64,000 nucleotides of DNA from Halocatena salina (GTDB lineage Archaea; Halobacteriota; Halobacteria; Halobacteriales; Haloarculaceae), in the NCBI RefSeq assembly GCF_023115355.1, contig NZ_CP096019.1, positions 248,001-312,000 of the forward strand, read 5' to 3'. Positions 51,489 through 60,372 of the stretch are shown one piece after another (the stretch's first letter is position 1; every line of letters begins with the position of its first letter). The notes under the pieces were generated by a model. It was not told the origin of the DNA, made no database searches, and worked only from the letters and a program-made list of their open reading frames with translations. A program made the translations under genes and the position numbers.

Positions 51489-53033
51489 TCAGAACAGTCC
51501 GCTACCAGCCGTCAGTGCCGGTTCGGAGAAAACGAACAGCGCCGGGAGGAGCAACACCGTTACGACTGCCGCCACGACGATCGCGGCGTACAGCCCGGTC
51601 GGATACCCATCGATGGAGAGATCACTCGCCGGCTCTTCGATCCACATCGCTTTGACCACCCGGGCGTAGAAGTACAGCGACAAGGCACTGTTGACGATTA
51701 GCCCGACTGCGAGCACGTACGTCTGGGCTTCGACGGCACCGAGCAACAGGAAGTACTTCGAGAGCATCCCGCCGCCGGTTGGCAGGCCAGCGAGACTGAA
51801 CAGGAAGATGGACATGGCCGCGCAGGCCACCGGCGCTTTGTTCGCAAGTCCGTTGTAATCCTCGAACGTGCGTCCGATTCCCCAGTGCTCGGCCAACGCG
51901 ACGAACAGGAACGCACCGGTGTTCATGAATCCATACACGAGCAGATGGAGCATGCCCGCACTGAGCACGAACGGCTGGTTCGCAGTGCCCGTCATCGCGC
52001 CGAGCGCGATGAGCGCGTAGCCCGCGTGACCGATCGATGAGTACGCGAGCATCCGCTTGACCGTCTCTTGGGTGGCAGCGGCGAAGTTGCCGAGCGTCAT
52101 CGTCACCAACGCGAGGATCTGGAACGCCAGCACCCAGTCGACGCCAGCGATCGCGTCAGCCGGGAACGCGGTGATGAAGATCCGGAACGCCAACACGAAC
52201 CCGGCGGCCTTGGATGCCGACGAAAGGAACGCCGAAATGGGGGCTGGGGCACCCTCGTAAGCCTCCGGTGCCCAGAAGTGGAACGGGACGCTCGCGGTTT
52301 TGAACGCCACACCACCGAGAACCATCATCACACCGATTCCCAGCACGCCAGTGAGGCTCCCATCGATACCGTCGGTGAGCGTGGCTGCGATGTCAGTGAA
52401 CAGAAGGCTCCCCGTCGCAGCGTAGACGAGGCTGATCCCGTAGGCGAACACCGCTGACGAAAGCGCGCCGATGAGGAAGTATTTCATTCCAGCCTCGACG
52501 CTGCCGCGGTTGTCCTTGAGGTATGCGACGAGCGCATACGATGGCAATGACGCGAGCTCGAGACTCACGAACGCCGTCGCGAAACTGTTCGAACTCGCAA
52601 GGAGTGTCATTCCGATGGCCGCCAGTACCACTAACACGTAGTATTCGCCCTGATACTCCCGCTTACCCACGTATTCGTGGCTGGCGAGCGCGATGAGGGC
52701 GGTGACGCTAGTGAAGATGAACGTGAAAAACAGGCTCATCTCATCGACCACTAGTTGACCACTGAACAACTCGGTCGATCCGGCACCGTTCAACAGCTGC
52801 GTACCCGTGACGACCAGCGCAATGAGCGAGCCGAGGACCGTCACACCCGACAACAACGTGTTGTTTTTCGATTCGGGATACACGCTGTCGATCGTGAACA
52901 ACGCGAGTGCCGTGAGTCCGAGGATGATCATCGGCGCAAGCCCCTCATATCCCCCCAGTCCGAGCTGCAACGGTTGATTCGATGCTGGCACTACCAGGGC
53001 TGTCGGTGTCGTGATCGTGGTTGCAACACTCAT
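51489..53033 (-). CDS. nuoN: Complex I antiporter-like subunit NuoN
   Basis: A 514-residue, about 14-helix subunit of the proton-pumping membrane arm. It has the antiporter family core: SSNSFATAFVSLELASLPSY (the key helix Glu) and LIGALSSAVFAYGISL, VAFKTASVPFHFWAPEAYEG and the Lys helix that follows. It is last in the nuoJ1-J2-K-L-M-N order and overlaps the nuoM stop by ATGA. Haloarchaeal complex I has no NuoEFG, and its electron donor is unsettled. Confidence 0.92.
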   Translation of the reverse strand: MSVATTITTPTALVVPASNQPLQLGLGGYEGLAPMIILGLTALALFTIDSVYPESKNNTLLSGVTVLGSLIALVVTGTQLLNGAGSTELFSGQLVVDEMSLFFTFIFTSVTALIALASHEYVGKREYQGEYYVLVVLAAIGMTLLASSNSFATAFVSLELASLPSYALVAYLKDNRGSVEAGMKYFLIGALSSAVFAYGISLVYAATGSLLFTDIAATLTDGIDGSLTGVLGIGVMMVLGGVAFKTASVPFHFWAPEAYEGAPAPISAFLSSASKAAGFVLAFRIFITAFPADAIAGVDWVLAFQILALVTMTLGNFAAATQETVKRMLAYSSIGHAGYALIALGAMTGTANQPFVLSAGMLHLLVYGFMNTGAFLFVALAEHWGIGRTFEDYNGLANKAPVACAAMSIFLFSLAGLPTGGGMLSKYFLLLGAVEAQTYVLAVGLIVNSALSLYFYARVVKAMWIEEPASDLSIDGYPTGLYAAIVVAAVVTVLLLPALFVFSEPALTAGSGLF

Positions 53034-54625
53034 AGCAAAACACCTCCGAGAATCGAAACACCGAGTCCGAGCATCTCAGGACCGGCGTCGGCCTGTTGAG
53101 TGGCCGTGAGTTCGGTCATGGGTCTGACTGCGCCCTCGATCATGTCAAAGACGAGTTCGGGAACGGACCCAAGCGCGATGATCAACACGATGAGCACCAC
53201 CAGCGGCACCACATCGTGGACGGAGGCGCGAGTGATCTCGTAGTCGGTACTCACACTGAACTGCCCGAACAGCGTCCGCTGCATCGCAAACAGGTAGTAT
53301 CCCGCCACGATGACGATCCCGAACATGGCGATCGCTGTGAGCAACGGTGCGTACGCGAAGTCCGCAGAGAACGAACCACTGAACACGAGGAACTCGGCCA
53401 CGAAGCCGGACATCAACGGCAGACCCATGTAAGCGAACGAGCCCGTCACGATCGCCCCGGCAGTGACAGGCATCCGGTCGGCGAGTCCGCTCATATCACC
53501 GACCATTCGGGTGTGCGTCGTGTTGTAAATAACGCCGACACCCAGGAACAACAGCCCCGAGATCAGTCCGTGACTGATCATCTGGAACGTCGCTCCCCCC
53601 AGTCCGTACAGCGTGAACGCGACCAGTCCGAGGATCACATACCCCATCGACGACACTGAGGAGTAGGCGACGATTCGTTTGAGGTCCTGCTGAGCAAGCG
53701 CGAGCAACGCGCCGTAAATCACTGATAGGACAGCGATAGCGACGAGTATCAGCGCGTACTGCTGTGCGATCTCTGGAAGCAAAGTGAAGTTGAATCGGAG
53801 CAACGCGTACGTTCCCATCTTCAACAGCACTCCCGCCAGGATCACCGACACCGGTGTCGGGGCTTCGACGTGAGCGTCAGGCAGCCACGTGTGCACCGGA
53901 ACGACCGGTACTTTCACCGCAAAGCCGGCGAACATGAGGAAGAAAGCGACCGCTTTCACCGTGTTGGGAGACATACCCGCGATCGATCCCACAGCGCCGG
54001 GCGTCGAAAGTGCCCCCGCGATCGCCGGGAGATCAAGCGTCTGAATCGAATCACCAAGCCCGAACACCAACAGGAAAAAGCCCACGAACATTACGAGCGA
54101 TGCGACGTTCGTATAGACGAAGAACTTGATCGCGGCGTACTTTCTGCGTGGCCCGCCCCACACACCGATGAGGAAATACATCGGGATGAGTACGGCTTCC
54201 CAGAAGACGAACCAGACGAAAAAGTCCAGTGCCGCGAACACGCCGATGAGACTCGCCTCCATTAGAAGCATCAGCCCATAGAACTGGGATTGCCGCTCGT
54301 CAATGGGCGTCCACGCGCTCAGAATGGCGAGCGTCGACAGTATCGTCGTGAGCACGATCAACGGCATGCTCACACCGTCCAATCCGACGTGATAGAACAG
54401 TTCGTAGGGACCGACACTCAGCCAATTGATCTTCGTCTCGAAGGCGAGCGTGCTGCCTTCGAGCAACGCGTTACCGACGCCGTCGAAGGTGGCGTACATG
54501 TACAGACTCCCGAGGATCGGAAGTAGACTGATCCCGAACGACAGCCGGGCCGAATACTTATCAGGCAGCAAGAATACGGCCGCGGCCCCCACGAGGGAAA
54601 TGCCGATGAGTAGCTCGATCATCAT
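53030..54625 (-). CDS. nuoM: Complex I antiporter-like subunit NuoM
   Basis: A 531-residue, about 14-helix membrane subunit. It has LDFFVWFVFWEAVLIPMYFL with the conserved Glu helix, VPVHTWLPDAHVEAPTPVSV with the antiporter signature, and QDLKRIVAYSSVSSMGYVIL. The start ATG 54625 overlaps the nuoL stop by ATGA; a GTG at 54634 would overlap more. It lies between nuoL and nuoN in the normal complex I order. Confidence 0.93.
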   Translation of the reverse strand: MMIELLIGISLVGAAAVFLLPDKYSARLSFGISLLPILGSLYMYATFDGVGNALLEGSTLAFETKINWLSVGPYELFYHVGLDGVSMPLIVLTTILSTLAILSAWTPIDERQSQFYGLMLLMEASLIGVFAALDFFVWFVFWEAVLIPMYFLIGVWGGPRRKYAAIKFFVYTNVASLVMFVGFFLLVFGLGDSIQTLDLPAIAGALSTPGAVGSIAGMSPNTVKAVAFFLMFAGFAVKVPVVPVHTWLPDAHVEAPTPVSVILAGVLLKMGTYALLRFNFTLLPEIAQQYALILVAIAVLSVIYGALLALAQQDLKRIVAYSSVSSMGYVILGLVAFTLYGLGGATFQMISHGLISGLLFLGVGVIYNTTHTRMVGDMSGLADRMPVTAGAIVTGSFAYMGLPLMSGFVAEFLVFSGSFSADFAYAPLLTAIAMFGIVIVAGYYLFAMQRTLFGQFSVSTDYEITRASVHDVVPLVVLIVLIIALGSVPELVFDMIEGAVRPMTELTATQQADAGPEMLGLGVSILGGVLL

Positions 54626-56655
54626 ACGAACCACCCCCCGAGAACGCCGACGGCAACCAGCAACACGACCAGACCGACCGTGAGCAGCGCAGCGTAATTG
54701 GTGACGTCACCGGTTTGGACGCGACGGGCACGATCACCGATGTGTAGCGAAACGCTAGAGATACCGTTGACAGTGCCGTCGATGATTCCTTGATCGAACG
54801 TGTCCGCACCGCGGGCCACGTTCGCTGTCAAACCTTCTGCGAGCCATACCTGATATTCGTCCTGGTAGTAGTTGTTGAACAGCACCGTCTTGATCGATCC
54901 GAGCTTGTCCGTGTGTTCGTCCGGGTCGGGAACGTTGTAGAGGACGTGTGCAGCCCCTGCTCCGGCGAGCGCGAGCAGCAAGGAGACGGCTCCCGAGGCG
55001 ACCACGAGTGCCGATCCTGCGTGCACTTCTCCGTAGTCAGCCCACTGTTCGAGCAGTCCACCGTAATGCTCGACGGTGAGCGTCTCGCTCCCGTGTTCGA
55101 ACCAGCTGTGGAGGAACTCGATGTGTGCCCCGGTCAACTCCGCGATCGGCGTCATGTTGATGAATCCGATGACCGTGGCCAACACGCCGAGCACCACCAG
55201 CGGGAACTTCATGTTCCAGCCAAAGCGATGGGGGTCCTCCGCGACGGTAGTGCGCGGCTCACCGTGGAACGTGAGAAAGACCATTCGGAATGTGTAAAAC
55301 CCAGTGAAAAACACCCCGAGCAGTCCCATCGCGTAGGCGGCGAGGAAGATCGGGTTGTCCATCCCGCGGAGCAACGCCTCGAACAGCACTTCATCCTTCG
55401 ACCAGAAGCCCGAGAACGGGATGATCCCCGCGAGCGCGAGCGATCCTGCGAGGAACGTGTAGTACGTGACCGGCAGGCGCTCTTTCAACCCGCCCATCTT
55501 CCACATGTCTTCGTCATGGTGCATCGCGACGATCACTGCTCCCGCGCCGAGGAACAGTAGTGCCTTGAACACCGCGTGGGTGGTCAAGTGGAACACGCCA
55601 GCGACGTATCCGCCAACGCCAAGCGCGAGCATCATATATCCATACTGTGAGATGGTCGAATACGCGAGCACCTGCTTGATCTCTCGTTTGACGACACCCA
55701 TCGTCGCCGCGAACAGTGCGGTAAACCCACCGACGAAGGCGATGATGGCGAGCGCAGTCGGTGAGAGCGCGTAGAATCCGTACATGCGCGCGACGAGGTA
55801 CACACCGGCAGCGACCATCGTCGCCGCGTGAATGAGCGCCGAGACGGGCGTCGGACCTTCCATCGCATCGGGTAGCCACGTGTGTAACGGGAACTGAGCC
55901 GACTTTCCCATCACGCCACCCAACACCAGCAGCCCGAGGATGGTGAACCACGTCTGGGGATCGAATCCGAACGTGTTGATCCCAGCCGTTTCACCGGCGA
56001 GTGCCTGTTCTGCCAGTACTGGGAAGCTTTCCGCCCCGGCCCCGCCAGCGAACGCCGACGTGCCGAACGTCCCGAGCACACCGACCACGCCGATGAGGAA
56101 GAAGTAATCCCCGAACCGGGTGACGAGAAACGCCTTTTTCGCCGCCGATGGCGGGGCGTCTGCCCGAAACCAGAATCCAATAAGGAGATACGAACACAGC
56201 CCGACCAGCTCGAAGAACATGAACGCCATGAACAGGTTCGACGCCATGACGAAGGCCAGCATGCTGAAGCTGAACAGGCTCAAACCGGCGTAATACCGAG
56301 GTAGACCGGTTTCTCCCTCGTCGTTCATGTAGCCCAACGAAAACACGAACACCAAAAAGGAGATGAGCGAAACGATGAGCAACATCAATGCCGACAGTTG
56401 GTCGATGAGAATGCCGAGTTCGAGGGCGAACGGATCAGTGACGGCGACGAGCGTGTGAACGATCTCCTGGTGGGGCTCACCGGAGGTCAACACCGCGAAA
56501 TACACCCACACGGAGAGCAACAACGACCCTCCTGTCGCCGTGATTCCTGCGAACGCGCCCTTTTTGGGCATGTACCGACCCCCAAAGAGAGCGATCAGGA
56601 ACGATACGAACGGTAATGCAGCGATTGCCGGTGCAAATTCGAAGGCTCCTGCCAT
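54622..56655 (-). CDS. nuoL: Complex I antiporter-like subunit NuoL
   Basis: A 677-residue subunit with about 16 hydrophobic segments and the long C-terminal part that in NuoL forms the lateral helix. It has MAFMFFELVGLCSYLLIGFW, the antiporter core SAQFPLHTWLPDAMEGPTPV and AFFTGFYTFRMVFL. Translation starts at ATG 56655, five bases after the nuoK stop, so the operon is tight. It works with NuoM and NuoN as the proton-channel antiporter trio. Confidence 0.94.
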   Translation of the reverse strand: MAGAFEFAPAIAALPFVSFLIALFGGRYMPKKGAFAGITATGGSLLLSVWVYFAVLTSGEPHQEIVHTLVAVTDPFALELGILIDQLSALMLLIVSLISFLVFVFSLGYMNDEGETGLPRYYAGLSLFSFSMLAFVMASNLFMAFMFFELVGLCSYLLIGFWFRADAPPSAAKKAFLVTRFGDYFFLIGVVGVLGTFGTSAFAGGAGAESFPVLAEQALAGETAGINTFGFDPQTWFTILGLLVLGGVMGKSAQFPLHTWLPDAMEGPTPVSALIHAATMVAAGVYLVARMYGFYALSPTALAIIAFVGGFTALFAATMGVVKREIKQVLAYSTISQYGYMMLALGVGGYVAGVFHLTTHAVFKALLFLGAGAVIVAMHHDEDMWKMGGLKERLPVTYYTFLAGSLALAGIIPFSGFWSKDEVLFEALLRGMDNPIFLAAYAMGLLGVFFTGFYTFRMVFLTFHGEPRTTVAEDPHRFGWNMKFPLVVLGVLATVIGFINMTPIAELTGAHIEFLHSWFEHGSETLTVEHYGGLLEQWADYGEVHAGSALVVASGAVSLLLALAGAGAAHVLYNVPDPDEHTDKLGSIKTVLFNNYYQDEYQVWLAEGLTANVARGADTFDQGIIDGTVNGISSVSLHIGDRARRVQTGDVTNYAALLTVGLVVLLVAVGVLGGWFV

Positions 56656-56659
56656 AGGA

Positions 56660-56962
56660 TTACCACCTCATCGTAGTTGCCGTCGTCACGTCCACGTCAT
56701 TGAAGTTCCGATAGAGGACGAGAATGATGCCGATCCCAACAGCCACCTCTGCGGCGGCAAGCGCTATCGTGAACAGACTGAACACCTGTCCCGTGAGGTT
56801 ACCGTTCTGGATGGAAAAGGCGACGAAATTGATGTTCGCAGCGTTCAACATCAACTCGACGCTCATCAGAAAGATCAGCGCGTTCCGACGAGTCAGGATG
56901 CCGAACAGCCCAATACAGAACACTGCCGCCGAAAGCACGAGATAGTACTGGGACGGGATCAT
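56660..56962 (-). CDS. nuoK: Complex I subunit NuoK
   Basis: A 100-residue, three-helix subunit of the membrane arm. The Glu-carrying helix is visible in LIFLMSVELMLNAANINFVA, with the second helix Glu in ALAAAEVAVGIGIILVLYRN, the conserved proton path pair. Start ATG overlaps the nuoJ2 stop by ATGA. Length equals NuoK of other organisms. Confidence 0.95.
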   Translation of the reverse strand: MIPSQYYLVLSAAVFCIGLFGILTRRNALIFLMSVELMLNAANINFVAFSIQNGNLTGQVFSLFTIALAAAEVAVGIGIILVLYRNFNDVDVTTATTMRW

Positions 56963-57315
56963 CGTCGGTCCTCCGTGGACGCGGTGCCACCGTCAGTACG
57001 AACGTCTCTCGACGAAACATCGGAAGCGGAGTCGGAATCACTCTCCCGTCGCGCAAGCATCACGGCTCCCGTGAGCGCAGCCACGAGGAGAACGCCCATA
57101 ACCTCGAACGCGACAAGGAAATACTCCGAGGCTATCGGGCCGCTCAGATCGAACAGCGCGTACCCGATGCTTGCGGTGACTGATCCCGATTCGAACCCCT
57201 GTACCGGTGGAAATTGAGCCGACAGAAACGCCGCTGCCATAACGACAAACAACGCAACTGCCGCCAATCCCGACAGGAGGTGTCGACCGAGATACAACCG
57301 TGGTCGAGTCGTCAT
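56959..57315 (-). CDS. nuoJ2: Complex I subunit NuoJ, C-terminal half (NuoJ2)
   Basis: A 118-residue protein with two clear hydrophobic segments (LLSGLAAVALFVVMAAAFLS and EYFLVAFEVMGVLLVAALTG), then a polar tail of about 30 residues. In most bacteria NuoJ is one protein; haloarchaea split it into J1 and J2, and this is the second part. The start overlaps the nuoJ1 stop by ATGA. Confidence 0.88.
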   Translation of the reverse strand: MTTRPRLYLGRHLLSGLAAVALFVVMAAAFLSAQFPPVQGFESGSVTASIGYALFDLSGPIASEYFLVAFEVMGVLLVAALTGAVMLARRESDSDSASDVSSRDVRTDGGTASTEDRR

Positions 57316-57584
57316 GTCACCGCCTCCTCGATCGGATCATCACGAGTGAGCATGACCGCGAACGTGATCAGGATCAACACTCCCCCGATGTACACGAGTA
57401 TCTGCATCGTGGCGACGAACGCCGCTTGACGCATGACATAATGCACTGCAACCGAAAGAAGCGCTATCCCGAGCAAGAGGGCAGAATGCCATACGTCGCG
57501 CACGAGCACGACGCCCAAACTGCTCCCCACCGTGATAACGGCAAACAGCGCGAATGCCAATGTCTCATACGGTGCTACTGCCAT
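57312..57584 (-). CDS. nuoJ1: Complex I subunit NuoJ, N-terminal half (NuoJ1); operon begins here
   Basis: A 90-residue, three-helix protein with the NuoJ start pattern (AFALFAVITVGSSLGVVLVR, HSALLLGIALLSVAVHYVMR) and the Tyr/Gly hinge YIGGVLILITFAVML at the third helix. The start at 57584 overlaps a TAA stop by TAATG, and an open frame of 21 codons (ending HEGH) precedes it, itself preceded by a stop. No nuoA, B, CD, H or I gene follows upstream; AT-rich DNA and a divergent gene do. Confidence 0.9.
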   Translation of the reverse strand: MAVAPYETLAFALFAVITVGSSLGVVLVRDVWHSALLLGIALLSVAVHYVMRQAAFVATMQILVYIGGVLILITFAVMLTRDDPIEEAVT

Positions 57585-57820
57585 TAGTGTCCCTCATGTT
57601 GGCTTCCCTTTGAAGATTTCGAGAACGCACGGAGAACAGCCAGCCACCATCACGACAGTCTATCTTTACATTTGTATCAACTACACAAAATATAATAATA
57701 CATTCTATTACTGGAAGTTACTGATGGCAGAGTGACCTTGGTAATACTGATGTTATCTCCGATATTTGTGGAGCAGTTAAACTAATCCATGCCCAACATT
57801 TTAGAGAAGGGGTATCCTTA

Positions 57821-57830
57821 AATAATATTT
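57821..57830 (+). promoter_or_regulatory. TATA box upstream of the Tat triple-repeat gene
   Basis: AAATAATATT is centred about 25 bases before the ATG at 57850, preceded by a GGTATCCTT stretch that may be the BRE. The spacer between nuoJ1 and this gene is strongly AT-rich, with a further AT run at about 57690-57710 that could serve the minus strand. Confidence 0.5.
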
Positions 57831-57849
57831 CGACATACGGCATATTGCC

Positions 57850-58809
57850 ATGGTTCGAGAGCAGTCACGTCGTCGGTTTTTGCAGTTGGCAGCAGCAGGT
57901 GCAACGTCAGTAGGAATCAGCAGCGTCGCCTCTCGGAAAAGCCGAGCGGTGCCGGCGATCGAGGGACCGTCAGTAATCGGACAGACAGGAACGATCGTGG
58001 CCAGCCACAGTACGCCTGGACAGTGGCAACGCGTCAACTTCGAGACACCGTTCGCACTCACACCGGTAGTGATCATGCAACCGGTCGGAACGCGCGATTC
58101 GGTTCCCGTCTCTATTCGGAAGGTGACGCGGCGAGGGTTCGAGTTCACATTCACGGGACAGAACGGCTATAGAAAGGATGAACCAGCACGGGTCAGCTAT
58201 CTCGCCGTCGCCCGGGGCGTTCACGAGTTGAGTGGCTCTCTGATAAACGCGGAAGCTGGCTTTGTAGCCGCTGATACGTCTCTCCAGACCGTCTCGTTCG
58301 ATCACTCGTTCGCTGAGCGACCGATCGTCTTCGCCCAATCGCAAACCCACAGTCATCAAGGAGCCGCTGCCGGATCGGAGCAGTCGATCACCCCCCAGAT
58401 CGACGTCACCGGTTCGGATCAGTTTTCCGTCCGTCTTCAAGCGCGGGGACAGCACCAACGGTTCAAGCAATCAGAAACCGTCGGATATCTCGCCTTCGAA
58501 CCTGGATCGGGTGTATTGGATCCACCGATGGGCGCGAGTAACCAGCTGTTGGGTCGGTTCGAGATCGCTACGGCGCAGAAATCCGTCATGGACCCATGGC
58601 ATCAGCTCGTGTTCGAACACACCTACGATCAGCCCATCCTGCTTGCAGGCGTCCAAACGAGCCCCGATGCCGTCAGTACCCGGGTCGCCAATCTCAACAG
58701 CGAGAATGCGGCGATCCGTCCCGCCCACGAACCGAACACCGATGCGAGCGACATCCCTGAACACATCGGATACGCGGTTTTCGAAAACGAACACCTTCTC
58801 TACGTGTGA
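57850..58809 (+). CDS. Tat-exported protein with three H-type-lectin-like repeats
   Basis: A 319-residue exported protein. The Tat signal is QSRRRFLQLAAAGATSVG. After it, three units of about 80-100 residues share the pattern F-x-x-x-F-x-x-x-P-[IV]-[VL]-x-x-[GQ] then a polar strand: NFETPFALTPVVIMQPVGTR, SFDHSFAERPIVFAQSQTH and FEHTYDQPILLAGVQTS. This resembles the beta-sandwich H-type lectin repeat. Other details (VSYLAVARG, VGYLAFEPG and IGYAVFENE before each unit end) support a true internal repeat. No catalytic motif is seen; a surface adhesin or carbohydrate binder is a guess. Confidence 0.7.
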   Translation: MVREQSRRRFLQLAAAGATSVGISSVASRKSRAVPAIEGPSVIGQTGTIVASHSTPGQWQRVNFETPFALTPVVIMQPVGTRDSVPVSIRKVTRRGFEFTFTGQNGYRKDEPARVSYLAVARGVHELSGSLINAEAGFVAADTSLQTVSFDHSFAERPIVFAQSQTHSHQGAAAGSEQSITPQIDVTGSDQFSVRLQARGQHQRFKQSETVGYLAFEPGSGVLDPPMGASNQLLGRFEIATAQKSVMDPWHQLVFEHTYDQPILLAGVQTSPDAVSTRVANLNSENAAIRPAHEPNTDASDIPEHIGYAVFENEHLLYV

Positions 58810-58929
58810 TTTCACCCTCCTAGGAAGAGAAGATGTTCTCATGGCAGTCGAACTGCTGTCTCTACATGGGGAGTCTCCAGAAGCGTCCCATCAGTGATGG
58901 CTTCACTGATAAGATCTTCGTCGAAGCTA

Positions 58930-59042
58930 CGAAAAAGCAGTCTGTGGATCGCAGCCGCCACAACTCCGTTCAGGGCAGGGATGCGGCGGGGACACAGAAT
59001 CCCGAAGCACCCACCTTGCTATCTGTAGAAACATTTGTGTAG
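58930..59042 (+). other. Possible remnant of a transposon end (weak)
   Basis: In the 263-base gap between 58810 and 59072 I see no intact gene. The last part reads, in one frame, as a polar tail ending NPEAPTLLSVETFV followed by a stop. It reminds me of the C-terminal end and right flank of IS200/IS605-type transposase genes in haloarchaea (GAATCCCGAAGCACCCACC). This is memory only, and no terminal repeats were found. Confidence 0.2.
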
Positions 59043-59072
59043 GATGGTTCGCATTGATCGTATGTACTAGGC

Positions 59073-59390
59073 ATGGCTAATCGAACCAATACACAGACCG
59101 TTGGTCGAATCACGGATCTTCGTATCAACGATCACATTCAAGTTCGCTCGTTGGAAACAGGTCGAGAAGACGCGTTCATCGTCGACGGATTCGAGCTTAA
59201 CGTCATCGAGGGACGACCAGAAATCACGGTCCAGCTCCGAACGCCTCACGACGAACCGGGACCGATCGTCTTGTTCAATACCCCGGGAGGAATCTGTTTG
59301 AGTCCGACCGACGTTCCCCAACGCCAAAATATCGAGGCGGAAGTCGCCCTGTATGAGGGGAATGAATCGCAAGCCCACCAGCGCCAATAA
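59073..59390 (+). CDS. Hypothetical protein, beta-rich, 105 residues
   Basis: A small acidic soluble protein with alternating strands (VGRITDLRINDHIQVRSLET, AFIVDGFELNVIEGRPEITV, ICLSPTDVP). It looks like an OB- or Hfq-like beta barrel, but no family is recognised. The start ATG 59073 is preferred to later ones because the strand pattern begins soon after. It is neighboured by small haloarchaeal genes without clear operon links. Confidence 0.5.
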   Translation: MANRTNTQTVGRITDLRINDHIQVRSLETGREDAFIVDGFELNVIEGRPEITVQLRTPHDEPGPIVLFNTPGGICLSPTDVPQRQNIEAEVALYEGNESQAHQRQ

Positions 59391-59494
59391 CGAGATATCG
59401 GATCGTACGACACGAGATACGAACGAAGGCAAAGCCCCCAGATCGTGGTGAATCCGACTACAGTCATTCGATCACCTGCTCGATTCTGTTACTA

Positions 59495-59905
59495 TTAAAT
59501 TAGATTCAGAGCGCGGGTGTACCATGTTGCACTCACAGGAACAGCGAGCGCGATGAGAATCAGCACGTAACGGTGATATTCGAAGGTGGCACCCGTGGGG
59601 TGGGAAAACGCGAGCTGAGTGGGAACGGTAAGAGCCCAAACCGCGGAAAAGCCGGCGATGAACAGACCAAAAACGAGACACACTCCAGCAGCGAGTGCGG
59701 GATCGGAACGTCGAGAACGGCCGGAAGCGAACACGACGACACAGACGAGCGCGAACAGGCCGGCAAACAGCGGATTGAACGCGCCGGTGGTGTAATACGT
59801 GTTCGCTGCCGTCGGTGAGAGGAGGACGTATGGAACCGCGAGAACGAGTACGACTGACACACAAGCGATGATACCGACCAGAGGGGCGAGACGAACGTCG
59901 TCCAT
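59495..59905 (-). CDS. Four-TM haloarchaeal membrane protein
   Basis: A 136-residue protein with four hydrophobic segments (about residues 9-29, 42-60, 70-92, 112-130), and short loops with a basic SGRSRRSDP. A conserved F-N-P-L-F at the second helix start is seen. ATG 59905 is used because an upstream extension is basic and not hydrophobic. No function is known. It is divergent from the DUF5798-like gene. Confidence 0.6.
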   Translation of the reverse strand: MDDVRLAPLVGIIACVSVVLVLAVPYVLLSPTAANTYYTTGAFNPLFAGLFALVCVVVFASGRSRRSDPALAAGVCLVFGLFIAGFSAVWALTVPTQLAFSHPTGATFEYHRYVLILIALAVPVSATWYTRALNLI

Positions 59906-59987
59906 ATCTGTCACCCCGAGCGCGATCGGCTTAATTCTCGTGAAACGGCACCGCAAAGTACACAATCATTCGGCCCTCGAATCCAGT

Positions 59988-60362
59988 ATGGGCCTCGGTG
60001 GAACAGCGAAAAAGCTCCAGCAGATCGCCAACATGGCCGAAGAGATGTATGCCCGAGTGAACGATCTCCGCGAGCAGCTCAACGGCCTCAGTCAAACGGT
60101 CGAGCAAACGGACACGACAGTCGAACAGCTCCGACGGGAGCATGCCGAGACACGCGCACTGGTTGAGCAACTGGCGGAAAAACAGGGGATCGACATCGAT
60201 GACGTTCGTACGGACACGAACGAGCCGAGGGAACCGCGACAGTCCGAGCAGCCTCACCGCGGCCATCCACCCGATGAACACGATCGCGGGCGACGGGGTG
60301 GACGAGGGACAGCCCCCGGCTCGTCGTCGGTCGACCGGCCACCAGGAAACCAAGAGGGCTGA
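59988..60362 (+). CDS. DUF5798-like protein (coiled coil)
   Basis: A 124-residue protein. Residues 1-70 form a coiled coil: MGLGGTAKKLQQIANMAEEM followed by LREQLNGLSQTVEQTDTTVE and ALVEQLAEKQGIDIDDV. The rest is a disordered, Arg/Gly/Pro-rich tail. The pattern agrees with my memory of the haloarchaeal DUF5798 family, whose function is not known. It is next to a convergent CoA-binding protein gene. Confidence 0.6.
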   Translation: MGLGGTAKKLQQIANMAEEMYARVNDLREQLNGLSQTVEQTDTTVEQLRREHAETRALVEQLAEKQGIDIDDVRTDTNEPREPRQSEQPHRGHPPDEHDRGRRGGRGTAPGSSSVDRPPGNQEG

Positions 60363-60372
60363 TTCCGGTCTG

